Assembly (NCBI RefSeq): GCF_007671725.1
Contig: NZ_VCNM01000002.1
Span: forward strand, 744,001 to 808,000
Source of the DNA: Halorubrum depositum
GTDB taxonomy: Archaea; Halobacteriota; Halobacteria; Halobacteriales; Haloferacaceae
DNA: 64,000 nt
Direction of reading: 5' to 3'
Of this stretch, positions 25,822 through 34,359 are shown one piece after another. The notes under the pieces were generated by a model. It was not told the DNA's origin, made no database searches, and was given only the letters and a program-made list of their open reading frames with translations. Each line of letters starts with the position of its first letter. The stretch's first letter is position 1. A program made the translations under genes and the position numbers.

Positions 25822-28626
25822 ATGGATCGAAGAAACTCAACTCAGCGTGGGCCGGTGGTTATTCTCGTCATCTGTGTTGTCGTGATTTCAGTTGTCGCGG
25901 TGGGTGTAACTCTGGCTTCTGGGGAAGCGGATGGGAGCCGATCTCACAATATAACAACTTCAGGAGAATATAATTCTGTAAACGGTTCTATTACAGTTCA
26001 AGATCAGGCAACAGTTTCTACGAATTTTGTTAGAAACAGCAGAACTACATCTGGAGTGACTATTAGTGAAATCGAATCAAATGTAAATTCGACGATCGTC
26101 CTTACTGACAAGGATACTAGCGACATTGTTGGATATAAATCGCTTTCAGTAGAACAAATAAATGACAAAGACAATATGTCGCTCAATACGTCAAATTTGG
26201 GCGGGGCAGTTGGGGCATATCTCATACCGAGTGAGAACATTAGTATAAATCAAGATCGTATCGATACAGAACTATCTGAACAAGAGAAAAATTCAGCAGT
26301 TGATAAAGACAGAGCGCACGTGTACCTGGGTACTGTAGAGTTTGAAAATCAAGAATTCAAAAAAGCAGGAGCAGCCAATATCTCTGTGGCAACTTCTGAA
26401 GTACGAGACACGATCGGGATGAACACACCATATATTATTTCTATCCACCCAATTACTTCCAGTAATAAAGTTGTGTATGATGAGTATATTGGATATTCAG
26501 ATGTTCTTGTTGGTGTGAACGATGGGATAAAAATACCTGTTAGAGATGCAAATGGAAGCAAAAGCAGAATTTGGCACAGTAACCGATATGTGGCAACTAT
26601 TCGGCTTGCACAGGGACAAAAACCGGGAGACCCCGTGAATTTGGCATCAACGAAGCGGTTGCCGAATTCAGATATAAACCATCAATTTGTAGAGGGAGAT
26701 GTGTCCGATAGTGCAGATGTGCGCATTACCAATGTTCCCTTGGATATAAACAACAGTAGTAGACTGGATCGTAAGTTCAATCATACGAACTACACTGGTA
26801 AACAAATTTATTCTGGAGAAGTAGTCCTGTTCGAAAATAACACCTCCACAACAAACTCTATTAAATTGCATAGAAGACTACCAGATAACCGTTCAATAAT
26901 AGCCGGATTAGGAACGCCTCTGAATGGCACAGAGGGAGTAGTTTTTAATACGACTGGCTTACCCACAGGGACTTATTCACTCACCGGTGGTGGATTTGAG
27001 AAGGGAAATCGATTCAAATTAATCGGGAGGGATGCCCAAGAAGTAGAAATCGACAACATCAGGGAAGAAATGGAAATCGGAATCCAGACAGACTATGAGC
27101 TATGTCATCACACCCCGGAAGTTAGTGTGAGAATCTTTAACTTAAATACAAACAGCACACTCGCAACTGCCAACCTCTCCACACCATCTTCCGGTCGCAC
27201 CTCGATTGGGATCAACACGTACGCACTCGGTAACGAATCGCTGACGGACGGTCTCGTCACCGCGGGGCCGGGTGCGACCGTCGAATCGGTCAACACATCG
27301 ATGTCGAACGAGACGCTGCCACCGGGGGAGTATCGGGTCGCGGTCCGCTCCGAGCAGGGACTCGCCGCGACGGCGGACGAGACGACTGTCATGGTCGCGA
27401 ACCGGTCGACGAACGGGCTGACCGCCTACGCGACGGCCGACCTCGATCGGAGCGACCTCGGGACGGCCGATGCGGTACAGCGGGCGATCGCGAACGGGAC
27501 GCTCTCGCCGACGTCAACCGTCACTTCCGGCGAAACCGTGGTGTACGTCGCGAACGCCACGGGACTGACCGGGCTGCCGGCCGCGCGGAACGCGACCCCG
27601 GAGACGGGCGCCGACCTGGCTCGGCTCGACGGGCTCGCCTTCGGCGTACGCTCGAACGCGTCGACGATTTCGACGGCGGAGGACGACCGAACCGACGCGA
27701 ACGGGTCGGTCCCGAGGAACTCGTCCGTTCACGTCGACGACCGAGGCCTGTACCTCGTCGCCGATGCCGACGACGCCCTCGCGACCGACGAGACGCCCGC
27801 CGACGGGGAGGCGTTCACCGCAGAGTTCCTCGTGGCGGACGAACGGCTCCGCGAGGCGGCGTCGGATCCGACCGGCGGTCACACCGCGTCGACGACGGTG
27901 ACCTTCGAGACGCCGCCTCCAGACGGGGAGGACGGCGATTCGAAGAGCGACGGCAGCCTCGAAGGCGGTGGAGGCGAGGGTGGGTCCGACGGCGGAGCGA
28001 CGGGAGGTGACGCGACCGGCGGCGGGACGTCCGGCGGAAGCGCTGCGACGGGGAGCGGCGGAACCGCCGGCGGCAGAGCGACCGGGTCCCCACCCGAGAC
28101 GGGCTCTCCGCCGAGAGGGACGAAGGCGGGAGAGGCGGGAAACGAGAACGGTGACGGGCCGCGGTCCGAACTCGGGCGGAGCGGGGGTCGCTTCGGGATC
28201 CGGCCGGTCGCCGACGTCCGGACGGTCGCGCGCGACGATTCCACCGGATCACCCGCGTCCGTCTCTCGGACGGCGGCGTCCTCCGGGGTAGGCATCGCCT
28301 CGCCGGGAGACGGCAGCGTCCGGTCCGAGGCGGGTGCGGGCCGCGGCGACGCCGGGTCGGACGACACGGGTGCCGGGAGCGACGAGGCGGCGAGAGCGAA
28401 CGGAGCGGACGCGGAGGCCCCCGCAAGCGACGGTTCGGGATCGAAATCGGATACGGCGGGATCGAACCCCGACACGACCGACACGGACCCGGCGACTCCG
28501 AGCTACGACGACGCGCCGATCCGGACGACCGCCGAGGACGTGCCCGGGTTCGGTCCGCTCGCCGCCCTGGTCGCGCTCCTGTTCGCCGGTGGGCTCGCCG
28601 CGCGTCGGCGGGATCGGGAGGCGTGA
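25822..28626 (+). CDS. Mosaic PGF-CTERM surface glycoprotein
   Basis: 934 aa exported protein. A signal/TM segment (about 12-32) follows MDRRNSTQRGPVVILV. Residues from about 33 to 455 form beta-rich, Asn/Ser/Thr-rich domains with many N-x-S/T sequons. A second domain (about 520-700) resembles haloarchaeal BGTF-type surface domains. A long Gly/Ser/Asp linker leads to PGF (908-910), a hydrophobic helix and RRRDREA: an archaeosortase A substrate. Codon use is split: about 25850-27190 is strongly AT-rich with A/T third positions, while the rest is normal GC-rich haloarchaeal sequence. The frame is intact across the junction. Confidence 0.85.
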   Translation: MDRRNSTQRGPVVILVICVVVISVVAVGVTLASGEADGSRSHNITTSGEYNSVNGSITVQDQATVSTNFVRNSRTTSGVTISEIESNVNSTIVLTDKDTSDIVGYKSLSVEQINDKDNMSLNTSNLGGAVGAYLIPSENISINQDRIDTELSEQEKNSAVDKDRAHVYLGTVEFENQEFKKAGAANISVATSEVRDTIGMNTPYIISIHPITSSNKVVYDEYIGYSDVLVGVNDGIKIPVRDANGSKSRIWHSNRYVATIRLAQGQKPGDPVNLASTKRLPNSDINHQFVEGDVSDSADVRITNVPLDINNSSRLDRKFNHTNYTGKQIYSGEVVLFENNTSTTNSIKLHRRLPDNRSIIAGLGTPLNGTEGVVFNTTGLPTGTYSLTGGGFEKGNRFKLIGRDAQEVEIDNIREEMEIGIQTDYELCHHTPEVSVRIFNLNTNSTLATANLSTPSSGRTSIGINTYALGNESLTDGLVTAGPGATVESVNTSMSNETLPPGEYRVAVRSEQGLAATADETTVMVANRSTNGLTAYATADLDRSDLGTADAVQRAIANGTLSPTSTVTSGETVVYVANATGLTGLPAARNATPETGADLARLDGLAFGVRSNASTISTAEDDRTDANGSVPRNSSVHVDDRGLYLVADADDALATDETPADGEAFTAEFLVADERLREAASDPTGGHTASTTVTFETPPPDGEDGDSKSDGSLEGGGGEGGSDGGATGGDATGGGTSGGSAATGSGGTAGGRATGSPPETGSPPRGTKAGEAGNENGDGPRSELGRSGGRFGIRPVADVRTVARDDSTGSPASVSRTAASSGVGIASPGDGSVRSEAGAGRGDAGSDDTGAGSDEAARANGADAEAPASDGSGSKSDTAGSNPDTTDTDPATPSYDDAPIRTTAEDVPGFGPLAALVALLFAGGLAARRRDREA

Positions 28627-28687
28627 GGCGACGCTCCGACGCCGCGGTGGCGGTATCCTTTTGCTGGACCGCTCCCTTCCGTCGGGT

Positions 28688-28855
28688 ATGAGCGTGACCA
28701 TCACCCCGCCGCGGAAGCGGGAGTGCGAGCTGTGCGGTCGCCGCGAGCGGTGGGACGAGGAGAACACCGGCTGGCAGATCGCCGACGAACCGGGCGAGGT
28801 CTACTGCATCCACGAGTGGGACATCAACGGAACGTTCACGCCGCTTCGCGAGTGA
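28688..28855 (+). CDS. HEWD family small zinc-ribbon-like protein
   Basis: 55 aa: a CELCGRRERW motif (13-22), then EVYCIHEWDINGTFTPL. The name-giving HEWD tetrapeptide is present. Only three cysteines (13, 16, 40) plus His42 are available for a metal. Short conserved haloarchaeal family of unknown function. Start at ATG 28688 after TCCTTTTGCTGG, a plausible promoter remnant. Confidence 0.85.
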   Translation: MSVTITPPRKRECELCGRRERWDEENTGWQIADEPGEVYCIHEWDINGTFTPLRE

Positions 28856-29166
28856 CCGGCCGGGTTCCGATCGACGACGAGTTCGGTTTCGCTCAACGGT
28901 GAATTCGATTTCGGCCGACTATCGCGCGGTTTTTCTTCCGTTGACGATAACGCACCTATTTTCCGTATCGTTCTCTGTCTCGGCGGTTTTATTTCCAATT
29001 ACAAATTATAACTAGGCTATCTCCGGATTATAACTGATCAAACAGGAAACGAATTGTGTGTTATTCACCCCTGATGAATAATTACCTTATATTCCCTAAT
29101 GTGTGTACGAGGGATCCTACCCGTATCAGGGTTATACCTTTAAGTGATCATCTGTGAGTGGGGAGC
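28856..29166 (+). promoter_or_regulatory. AT-rich gltB upstream region with direct repeats
   Basis: 311 nt without a gene, far more AT-rich than its flanks. Core promoter candidate: GTTATACCTTTAAG at 29131-29144, about 25-30 nt before the gltB ATG. Upstream, ATTATAACT occurs twice (29005-29013 and 29027-29035), 22 nt apart, that is about two helical turns. This looks like a regulated promoter, fitting a nitrogen-assimilation gene. Confidence 0.5.
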
Positions 29167-32100
29167 ATGACCGAGCCACGTAGTGACACCCGGGGGGGTT
29201 CGGAATCCTCGGGCCACGGTGGGGGGCTTGCGGACGTATCAGACGAGCGGTCGAACTGCGGGATCGGCGGGATCGTCGACCTCGACGGGGACCCGAGCCA
29301 CGACACGGTGACCGACGCGGTCCGGCTGCTGGAGAACCTCGAGCACCGCGGGACCACGGGCGCCGAGGAGAACACCGGCGACGGGGCCGGGATCATGGTC
29401 GCGCGCCCGGACGACTTCTTCCGCGACGTCGTCGACGCCGACCTCCCCGACGAGTACGCGGTCGGCTCCGTCTTCATGCCGACCGAGGGGAGCGTCCAGG
29501 CGGAGATCCACGACGTCATCGCCGAGGTGTTCTCCGTCTACGGGCTGGAGGTGCTCGCGTGGCGCTCCGTCCCGACGGACAACGCCGACCTCGGCGAGAC
29601 CGCGCTCGACTCCGAGCCGGAGATCGCCCAGCTGTTCGCCGCGCCCGTCGAGGGCGCCGGCCTCGCCGAGCGGTTCACCAGCGAGGAGGCCCGCCCGGAC
29701 GACGCCGACCCCGAGCTCCTCGGCTTCGACCGCGCGCTGTACGCCGCCCGCCGCGAGATCGAGAACGCGGTCGCCGACGTCGACGGCGCCGGCCGGTTCT
29801 ACGTCTGCTCGCTCGACCGCCAGCGCGTCGTGTACAAGGGCCTGCTGAAGGGCTCCCAGCTCGCCGACTACTACCCCGACCTGACCGACGAGCGCTTCGC
29901 CAGCCACGTCGCCTTGGTCCACGCGCGGTTCTCGACGAACACGCTCGGCGCGTGGCACCTCGCGCACCCGTACCGCAACATCGTCCACAACGGCGAGTTC
30001 AACACGATCCGCGGGAACGTCAACTGGATGCGCGCCCGCGAGAACGACCTCGAACACCCCGCGTTCGGCGCCGAGCTCGACACGATCAAGCCGGTGATCG
30101 ACGACCCGAACCAGTCGGACACCGCGAGCGTCGACAACGCGGTCGAACTCCTCCTGCAGGCCGGTCGGGACCTCCCGCACACCCTCCGGATGCTGATCCC
30201 GGAGGCGTTCCGCGACGACGACCTGATGGACGCGGCGCGCACCGACTTCTACGACTACCACGCGTCGCTCGTCGAGCCGTGGGACGGTCCCGCCCTGGTC
30301 ATCGGCTTCGACGGCGACCGCGTCGCCGGCGTCCTCGACCGCAACGGGCTCCGCCCCTGCCGGTACGAGGTGACCGAGGAGAACCGCCTCGTCGTCGGCA
30401 GCGAGGTCGGCGCGCTGCCGACCGATCCCGCCGAGGTGCAGCGCCGCGGGCGGCTCCAGCCCGGCGAGATCTTCGTCGCCGACCCCGAGGAGGGGCGGAT
30501 CGTCCCCGACGACGAGGTGTTCGCCGAGCTCACCGACGAGAAGTACGGCGAGTGGGTCGACGAGCGCCAGGTCGACCTCGACGAGGTCGCGAGCGAGGTC
30601 GACCCCGAGACGGAGGCGGTCGACGCCCCCGGCGTGGACGAGGGCGGCGAAGACGCCGAGAGCGACGAGTCGACAGTCCGGATCCACCAGGCCGCGTTCG
30701 GCTACACGACGGACTCGCTGAACCACCTCGTCGAGCCCATGGCGAAAGACGGGAAAGACCCCGTGGGCTCGATGGGCGACGACACGCCGCTGTCGGTGCT
30801 CGCGGACGTCGACCGCCCGCTGTTCACCTACTTCAAGCAGCTGTTCGCGCAGGTGTCGAACCCGCCGATCGACTACATCCGCGAGGAGCTCGTCACCTCG
30901 CTGGAGACCCGGATGGGGAACCAGCGGAACCTGCTCGACGAGACCCCCGAACACGCCGAGCAGATCGTCTCGGATTCGCCGATCCTCACCGACGCCGAGA
31001 CGGCCGCACTGAAGGGGCTCGACGGCGAGCCGGTCGACGGCGACGGCCCGGCGTTCGCCTCGGCGACGGTCGATATCACGTACGACCGCGAGGGGTCGCT
31101 CGTCGACGCCGTCACCCGGATCCGCAACGAGTCCGCGGCCGCGATTCGGGACGGCGCCGACGTGGTCGTCCTCTCGGACCGCGCGGTCGGCCCGGACCGG
31201 CTCGCGGTCCCGAGCCTGCTCGCGACCGGCGCGGTCCACCACCACCTCGTCCGGAACGGGCTGCGGAACCGCGCCGGGATCGTCGTCGAGTCGGGCGAGC
31301 CGCACGAGGTCCACCACATCGCGACGCTGGTCGGCTACGGCGCCGACGCGATCGACCCGTACCTCGCGTACGAATCCATCGCCGACGTCGTCGCGGGGCC
31401 GGACGGCGCCGACGAGGAGGAGGCGCTCGCGGCGTACCGCGGCGCGCTGGAGGACGGGCTCCTCAAGACGATGGCGAAGATGGGCATCTCGACGATGGAG
31501 TCGTACCAGGGCGCCCAGATCTTCGAGGCGGTCGGGCTCGCCTCCGAGTTCGTCGGCGAGTACTTCGAGGGGACCGAGATCCGCACCGAGGGGATCGGGA
31601 CCGAGGAGATCGAAGGCGACCTCCGGACGCGTCACGCGATGGCGTTCGGCGCCGATCCCAAGCTGGAGACGACCGGCGAGTACGAGCACCGCTCGTCGGG
31701 GATCAAACACGGCTGGAACCCGCAGACGGTCGGGACGCTCCAGCAGGCGGTTCGCGGCGGCGACTACGAGCAGTACGGGGAGTTCGCCGAGCTGGTGAAC
31801 GACCAGTCCGAGGAGCTCCAGACGCTCCGCGGCCTCCTCGAGTTCGAGTCCGACCGCGATCCGGTGCCGGTAGAGGAGGTCGAGCCGGTCGAGTCGATCG
31901 TCGAGCGCTTCTCGACGGCGGCGATGAGCCTCGGGAGCATCTCGCCGGAGGCCCACGAGAACAACGCGATCGCGATGAACCGGATCGGCGCGAAGTCGAA
32001 CACCGGCGAGGGCGGCGAGCCCCCGGAGCGATTCGGTACCGAGAAGGAGTGCAACGTCAAGCAGGTCGCCTCCGGCCGGTTCGGCGTCACCGCCGACTAC

Positions 32101-33837
32101 CTCGCGAGCGCTGACGAGCTCCAGATCAAGATGGCGCAGGGCTCGAAGCCCGGCGAGGGCGGCCACCTCCCCGGCGAGAAGGTCAACGAGATGATCGCGC
32201 ACGTCCGGTGTTCGACGCCCGGCGTCGGGCTCATCTCGCCGCCGCCGCAACACGACATCTACTCGATCGAGGACCTCAAACAGCTCATCTTCGACCTGAA
32301 GGCCGCGAACCCCGACGCCGACGTCAACGTGAAGCTGGTGTCGGAGGCCGGCATCGGCACCATCGCGGCCGGCGTCGCGAAGGCGAACGCGGACGTCGTC
32401 CACGTCTCCGGCCACGACGGCGGGACGGGCGCGTCCCCGAAGACGTCGATCAAGAACGCGGGGCTCCCGTGGGAGCTCGGCCTCGCCGAGGCGAACCAGA
32501 TGCTCCGCGCGACCGGCTTGCGCGACCGCATCCGCGTCACCGCGGACGGCGGGCTCAAGACCGGCCGCGACGTCGCGGTCGCCGCCGCGCTCGGCGCCGA
32601 GGAGTACGTGTTCGGCACCGCGTCGCTCGTCACCGCCGGCTGCGTGATGGCCCGCCAGTGCCACGAGAACACCTGTCCGGTCGGCGTCGCGACCCAGCGG
32701 GAGGACCTCCGACAGCGCTTCCCCGGCCAGCCGGACCACGTCATCAACTACATGACGTTCATCGCCCAGGAGCTCCGCGAGATTATGGCCGAGCTCGGCT
32801 ACACGGAGGTCGAGGAGTTCATCGGGCGGCCCGAGCTCCTCTCCCAGCGCGAGACGGACCACGAGAAGGCGAAGCACCTCGACCTCTCGGCGGTGATCGC
32901 CGAGCCCGCGGGCGACGCCCGAACCAAGACCCGCGAACAGGACGACGCCGACATCGAGGCGCTGCTCGACTGGGACCTCATCGACGAGGCGGCTCCGGCC
33001 ATCGAGGACGGCGCGCCCGTCGCGCTCACCCGCGACGTGGAGAACGTCGACCGCGCTGTCGGCGCGACGCTCTCGAACCGCGTCGTCTCCGAGCACGGGG
33101 GCGAGGGGCTCCCCGACGACACCGTCACTTGCCGGTTCGACGGCTACGCCGGCCAGAGCTTCGGCGCGTTCCTCGCGTCCGGCGTCACCTTAGAGCTCAC
33201 CGGCGCCGCCAACGACTACCTCGGGAAGGGGCTCTCCGGCGGTCGGATCGTGGTCAACACGCCCGAGGAGGCCGGCTACGACCCCGCGGAGAACGTCGTC
33301 GCCGGCAACGTCGGGCTGTACGGCGCCACCGCCGGCGAGGTGTACGTCAACGGCGTCGTCGGCGAGCGCTTCGGCGTCCGCAACTCCGGCGTGCGGGCGG
33401 TCGTCGAGGGCGTCGGAGACCACGGCTGCGAGTACATGACCGGCGGCGTCGTCGCCGTGCTCGGCGACACGGGCCGGAACTTCGCGGCCGGGATGTCCGG
33501 CGGCGTCGCCTACGTGTACGACCCCGACAACCGGCTCGACGACCGCGTCAACCGCGGGATGGTGTCGGTCTCGGAGACGCTCGACGACTCCGACGAGCGC
33601 ATGCTCCGCCGGCTCGTGGAGAACCACCGAGCGTACACCGGCAGCGACCGCGCGGCCGAGCTGCTCGACGACTGGGCGGCGACCCTGGACGACTTCGTCC
33701 GGGTCTTCCCCGACGCGTACGCCGACGTCATCGCCGAGGGCAAGGGCGCCGACGTGCGCGACGAGCCGCCGGCGGCGGCCGAGGCCGTCCCGGGCGCGGC
33801 GAGCGAGTCGACCGGACAGGCGTCGAGCGACGACTGA
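29167..33837 (+). CDS. gltB: Glutamate synthase, large subunit
   Basis: 1556 aa. It makes two glutamates from glutamine and 2-oxoglutarate. Domain order: class II glutamine amidotransferase (catalytic Cys31 in SNCGIGG, with NLEHRGTTGAEENTGDGAGI), central domain, FMN-binding synthase barrel (SLGSISPEAHENNAIAMNRIG, AQGSKPGEGGHLPG, VHVSGHDGGTGASPKTS), the 3Fe-4S cysteines in TAGCVMARQCHENTCPVGV, and a C-terminal beta-helix glutamate-synthase domain (GLYGATAGEVYVNG). Start at ATG 29167. No gltD small subunit follows, so ferredoxin rather than NADPH is a likely electron donor. Residues 1-28 and about 480-510 are acidic insertions. Confidence 0.96.
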   Translation: MTEPRSDTRGGSESSGHGGGLADVSDERSNCGIGGIVDLDGDPSHDTVTDAVRLLENLEHRGTTGAEENTGDGAGIMVARPDDFFRDVVDADLPDEYAVGSVFMPTEGSVQAEIHDVIAEVFSVYGLEVLAWRSVPTDNADLGETALDSEPEIAQLFAAPVEGAGLAERFTSEEARPDDADPELLGFDRALYAARREIENAVADVDGAGRFYVCSLDRQRVVYKGLLKGSQLADYYPDLTDERFASHVALVHARFSTNTLGAWHLAHPYRNIVHNGEFNTIRGNVNWMRARENDLEHPAFGAELDTIKPVIDDPNQSDTASVDNAVELLLQAGRDLPHTLRMLIPEAFRDDDLMDAARTDFYDYHASLVEPWDGPALVIGFDGDRVAGVLDRNGLRPCRYEVTEENRLVVGSEVGALPTDPAEVQRRGRLQPGEIFVADPEEGRIVPDDEVFAELTDEKYGEWVDERQVDLDEVASEVDPETEAVDAPGVDEGGEDAESDESTVRIHQAAFGYTTDSLNHLVEPMAKDGKDPVGSMGDDTPLSVLADVDRPLFTYFKQLFAQVSNPPIDYIREELVTSLETRMGNQRNLLDETPEHAEQIVSDSPILTDAETAALKGLDGEPVDGDGPAFASATVDITYDREGSLVDAVTRIRNESAAAIRDGADVVVLSDRAVGPDRLAVPSLLATGAVHHHLVRNGLRNRAGIVVESGEPHEVHHIATLVGYGADAIDPYLAYESIADVVAGPDGADEEEALAAYRGALEDGLLKTMAKMGISTMESYQGAQIFEAVGLASEFVGEYFEGTEIRTEGIGTEEIEGDLRTRHAMAFGADPKLETTGEYEHRSSGIKHGWNPQTVGTLQQAVRGGDYEQYGEFAELVNDQSEELQTLRGLLEFESDRDPVPVEEVEPVESIVERFSTAAMSLGSISPEAHENNAIAMNRIGAKSNTGEGGEPPERFGTEKECNVKQVASGRFGVTADYLASADELQIKMAQGSKPGEGGHLPGEKVNEMIAHVRCSTPGVGLISPPPQHDIYSIEDLKQLIFDLKAANPDADVNVKLVSEAGIGTIAAGVAKANADVVHVSGHDGGTGASPKTSIKNAGLPWELGLAEANQMLRATGLRDRIRVTADGGLKTGRDVAVAAALGAEEYVFGTASLVTAGCVMARQCHENTCPVGVATQREDLRQRFPGQPDHVINYMTFIAQELREIMAELGYTEVEEFIGRPELLSQRETDHEKAKHLDLSAVIAEPAGDARTKTREQDDADIEALLDWDLIDEAAPAIEDGAPVALTRDVENVDRAVGATLSNRVVSEHGGEGLPDDTVTCRFDGYAGQSFGAFLASGVTLELTGAANDYLGKGLSGGRIVVNTPEEAGYDPAENVVAGNVGLYGATAGEVYVNGVVGERFGVRNSGVRAVVEGVGDHGCEYMTGGVVAVLGDTGRNFAAGMSGGVAYVYDPDNRLDDRVNRGMVSVSETLDDSDERMLRRLVENHRAYTGSDRAAELLDDWAATLDDFVRVFPDAYADVIAEGKGADVRDEPPAAAEAVPGAASESTGQASSDD

Positions 33838-34066
33838 GGCGGGCGCGCCTGCCTCGGTGATCCGTTGATATCTTTTGCAGTTCGGACGACTCGGATCGGT
33901 TGCCGCGACGCTTTCGGAGTCCGATCGATCGCTGCGGCGGCTCGCTATCTGTCGAGAGCGTCGGAAAACGCCGCGGGTTCGGTCAAGCGACGGCGCGTCC
34001 GCGTCGCGCCGAGGCGATTCGACTCACCGGCGATTCGCGTCCGCCACTAAAAGGAAGACCAAACGC
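33838..34066. other. Intergenic region after gltB
   Basis: 229 nt between gltB and a candidate small gene. Short open frames occur, but they overlap one another in several frames and have Arg/Ser-rich compositions unlike halophilic proteins. I see no supported gene. A T-rich CTTTTGC at about 33873 could help terminate gltB. Confidence 0.4.
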
Positions 34067-34189
34067 TCAGGAGCGCAGCCACGCCAGGAGGCGGGCGGCG
34101 GGGCTGGGCGTCGACTCGAGGTCCTCGGGTCGCGGGGTGTCTTTCAGTCGCATGGTGCCGTGTTCGGAATTCGACTTACGAGCTGCCAT
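34067..34189 (-). CDS. Candidate 40-aa protein
   Basis: Translation from the ATG at 34189: MAARKSNSEHGTMRLKDTPR, then an acidic/proline stretch and the C-terminus ARLLAWLRS. Codon third positions become GC-rich after the first ten codons, as in real genes here. An AT-rich segment upstream (34190-34260, with GTATTTTATTGCC on the minus strand at about 34214-34226) offers a TATA box about 30 nt before the start. An internal ATG at codon 13 is an alternative. No family recognised. Confidence 0.4.
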   Translation of the reverse strand: MAARKSNSEHGTMRLKDTPRPEDLESTPSPAARLLAWLRS

Positions 34190-34359
34190 AACAACAATCA
34201 TTTGTGGCCGTACGGCAATAAAATACTCGAATTGTCAACGTATATTCGCTGAAAGTAGATTATATTGATCTATCATCGCCGTCTTCGGAGAGGGATTCGC
34301 GAGTCGCTCCGCACGCGGTCGTCGCGACGCGCCCCCGGCCGTGACGTCGGCCGCTCCGT

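Noticed and set aside
29239-33096. 1285-aa open frame antisense to gltB
   Set aside because: Frame is a GC-rich mirror of gltB codons. Product is Val/Leu/Gly/Arg-rich with no domains, and gltB is certain on the other strand.
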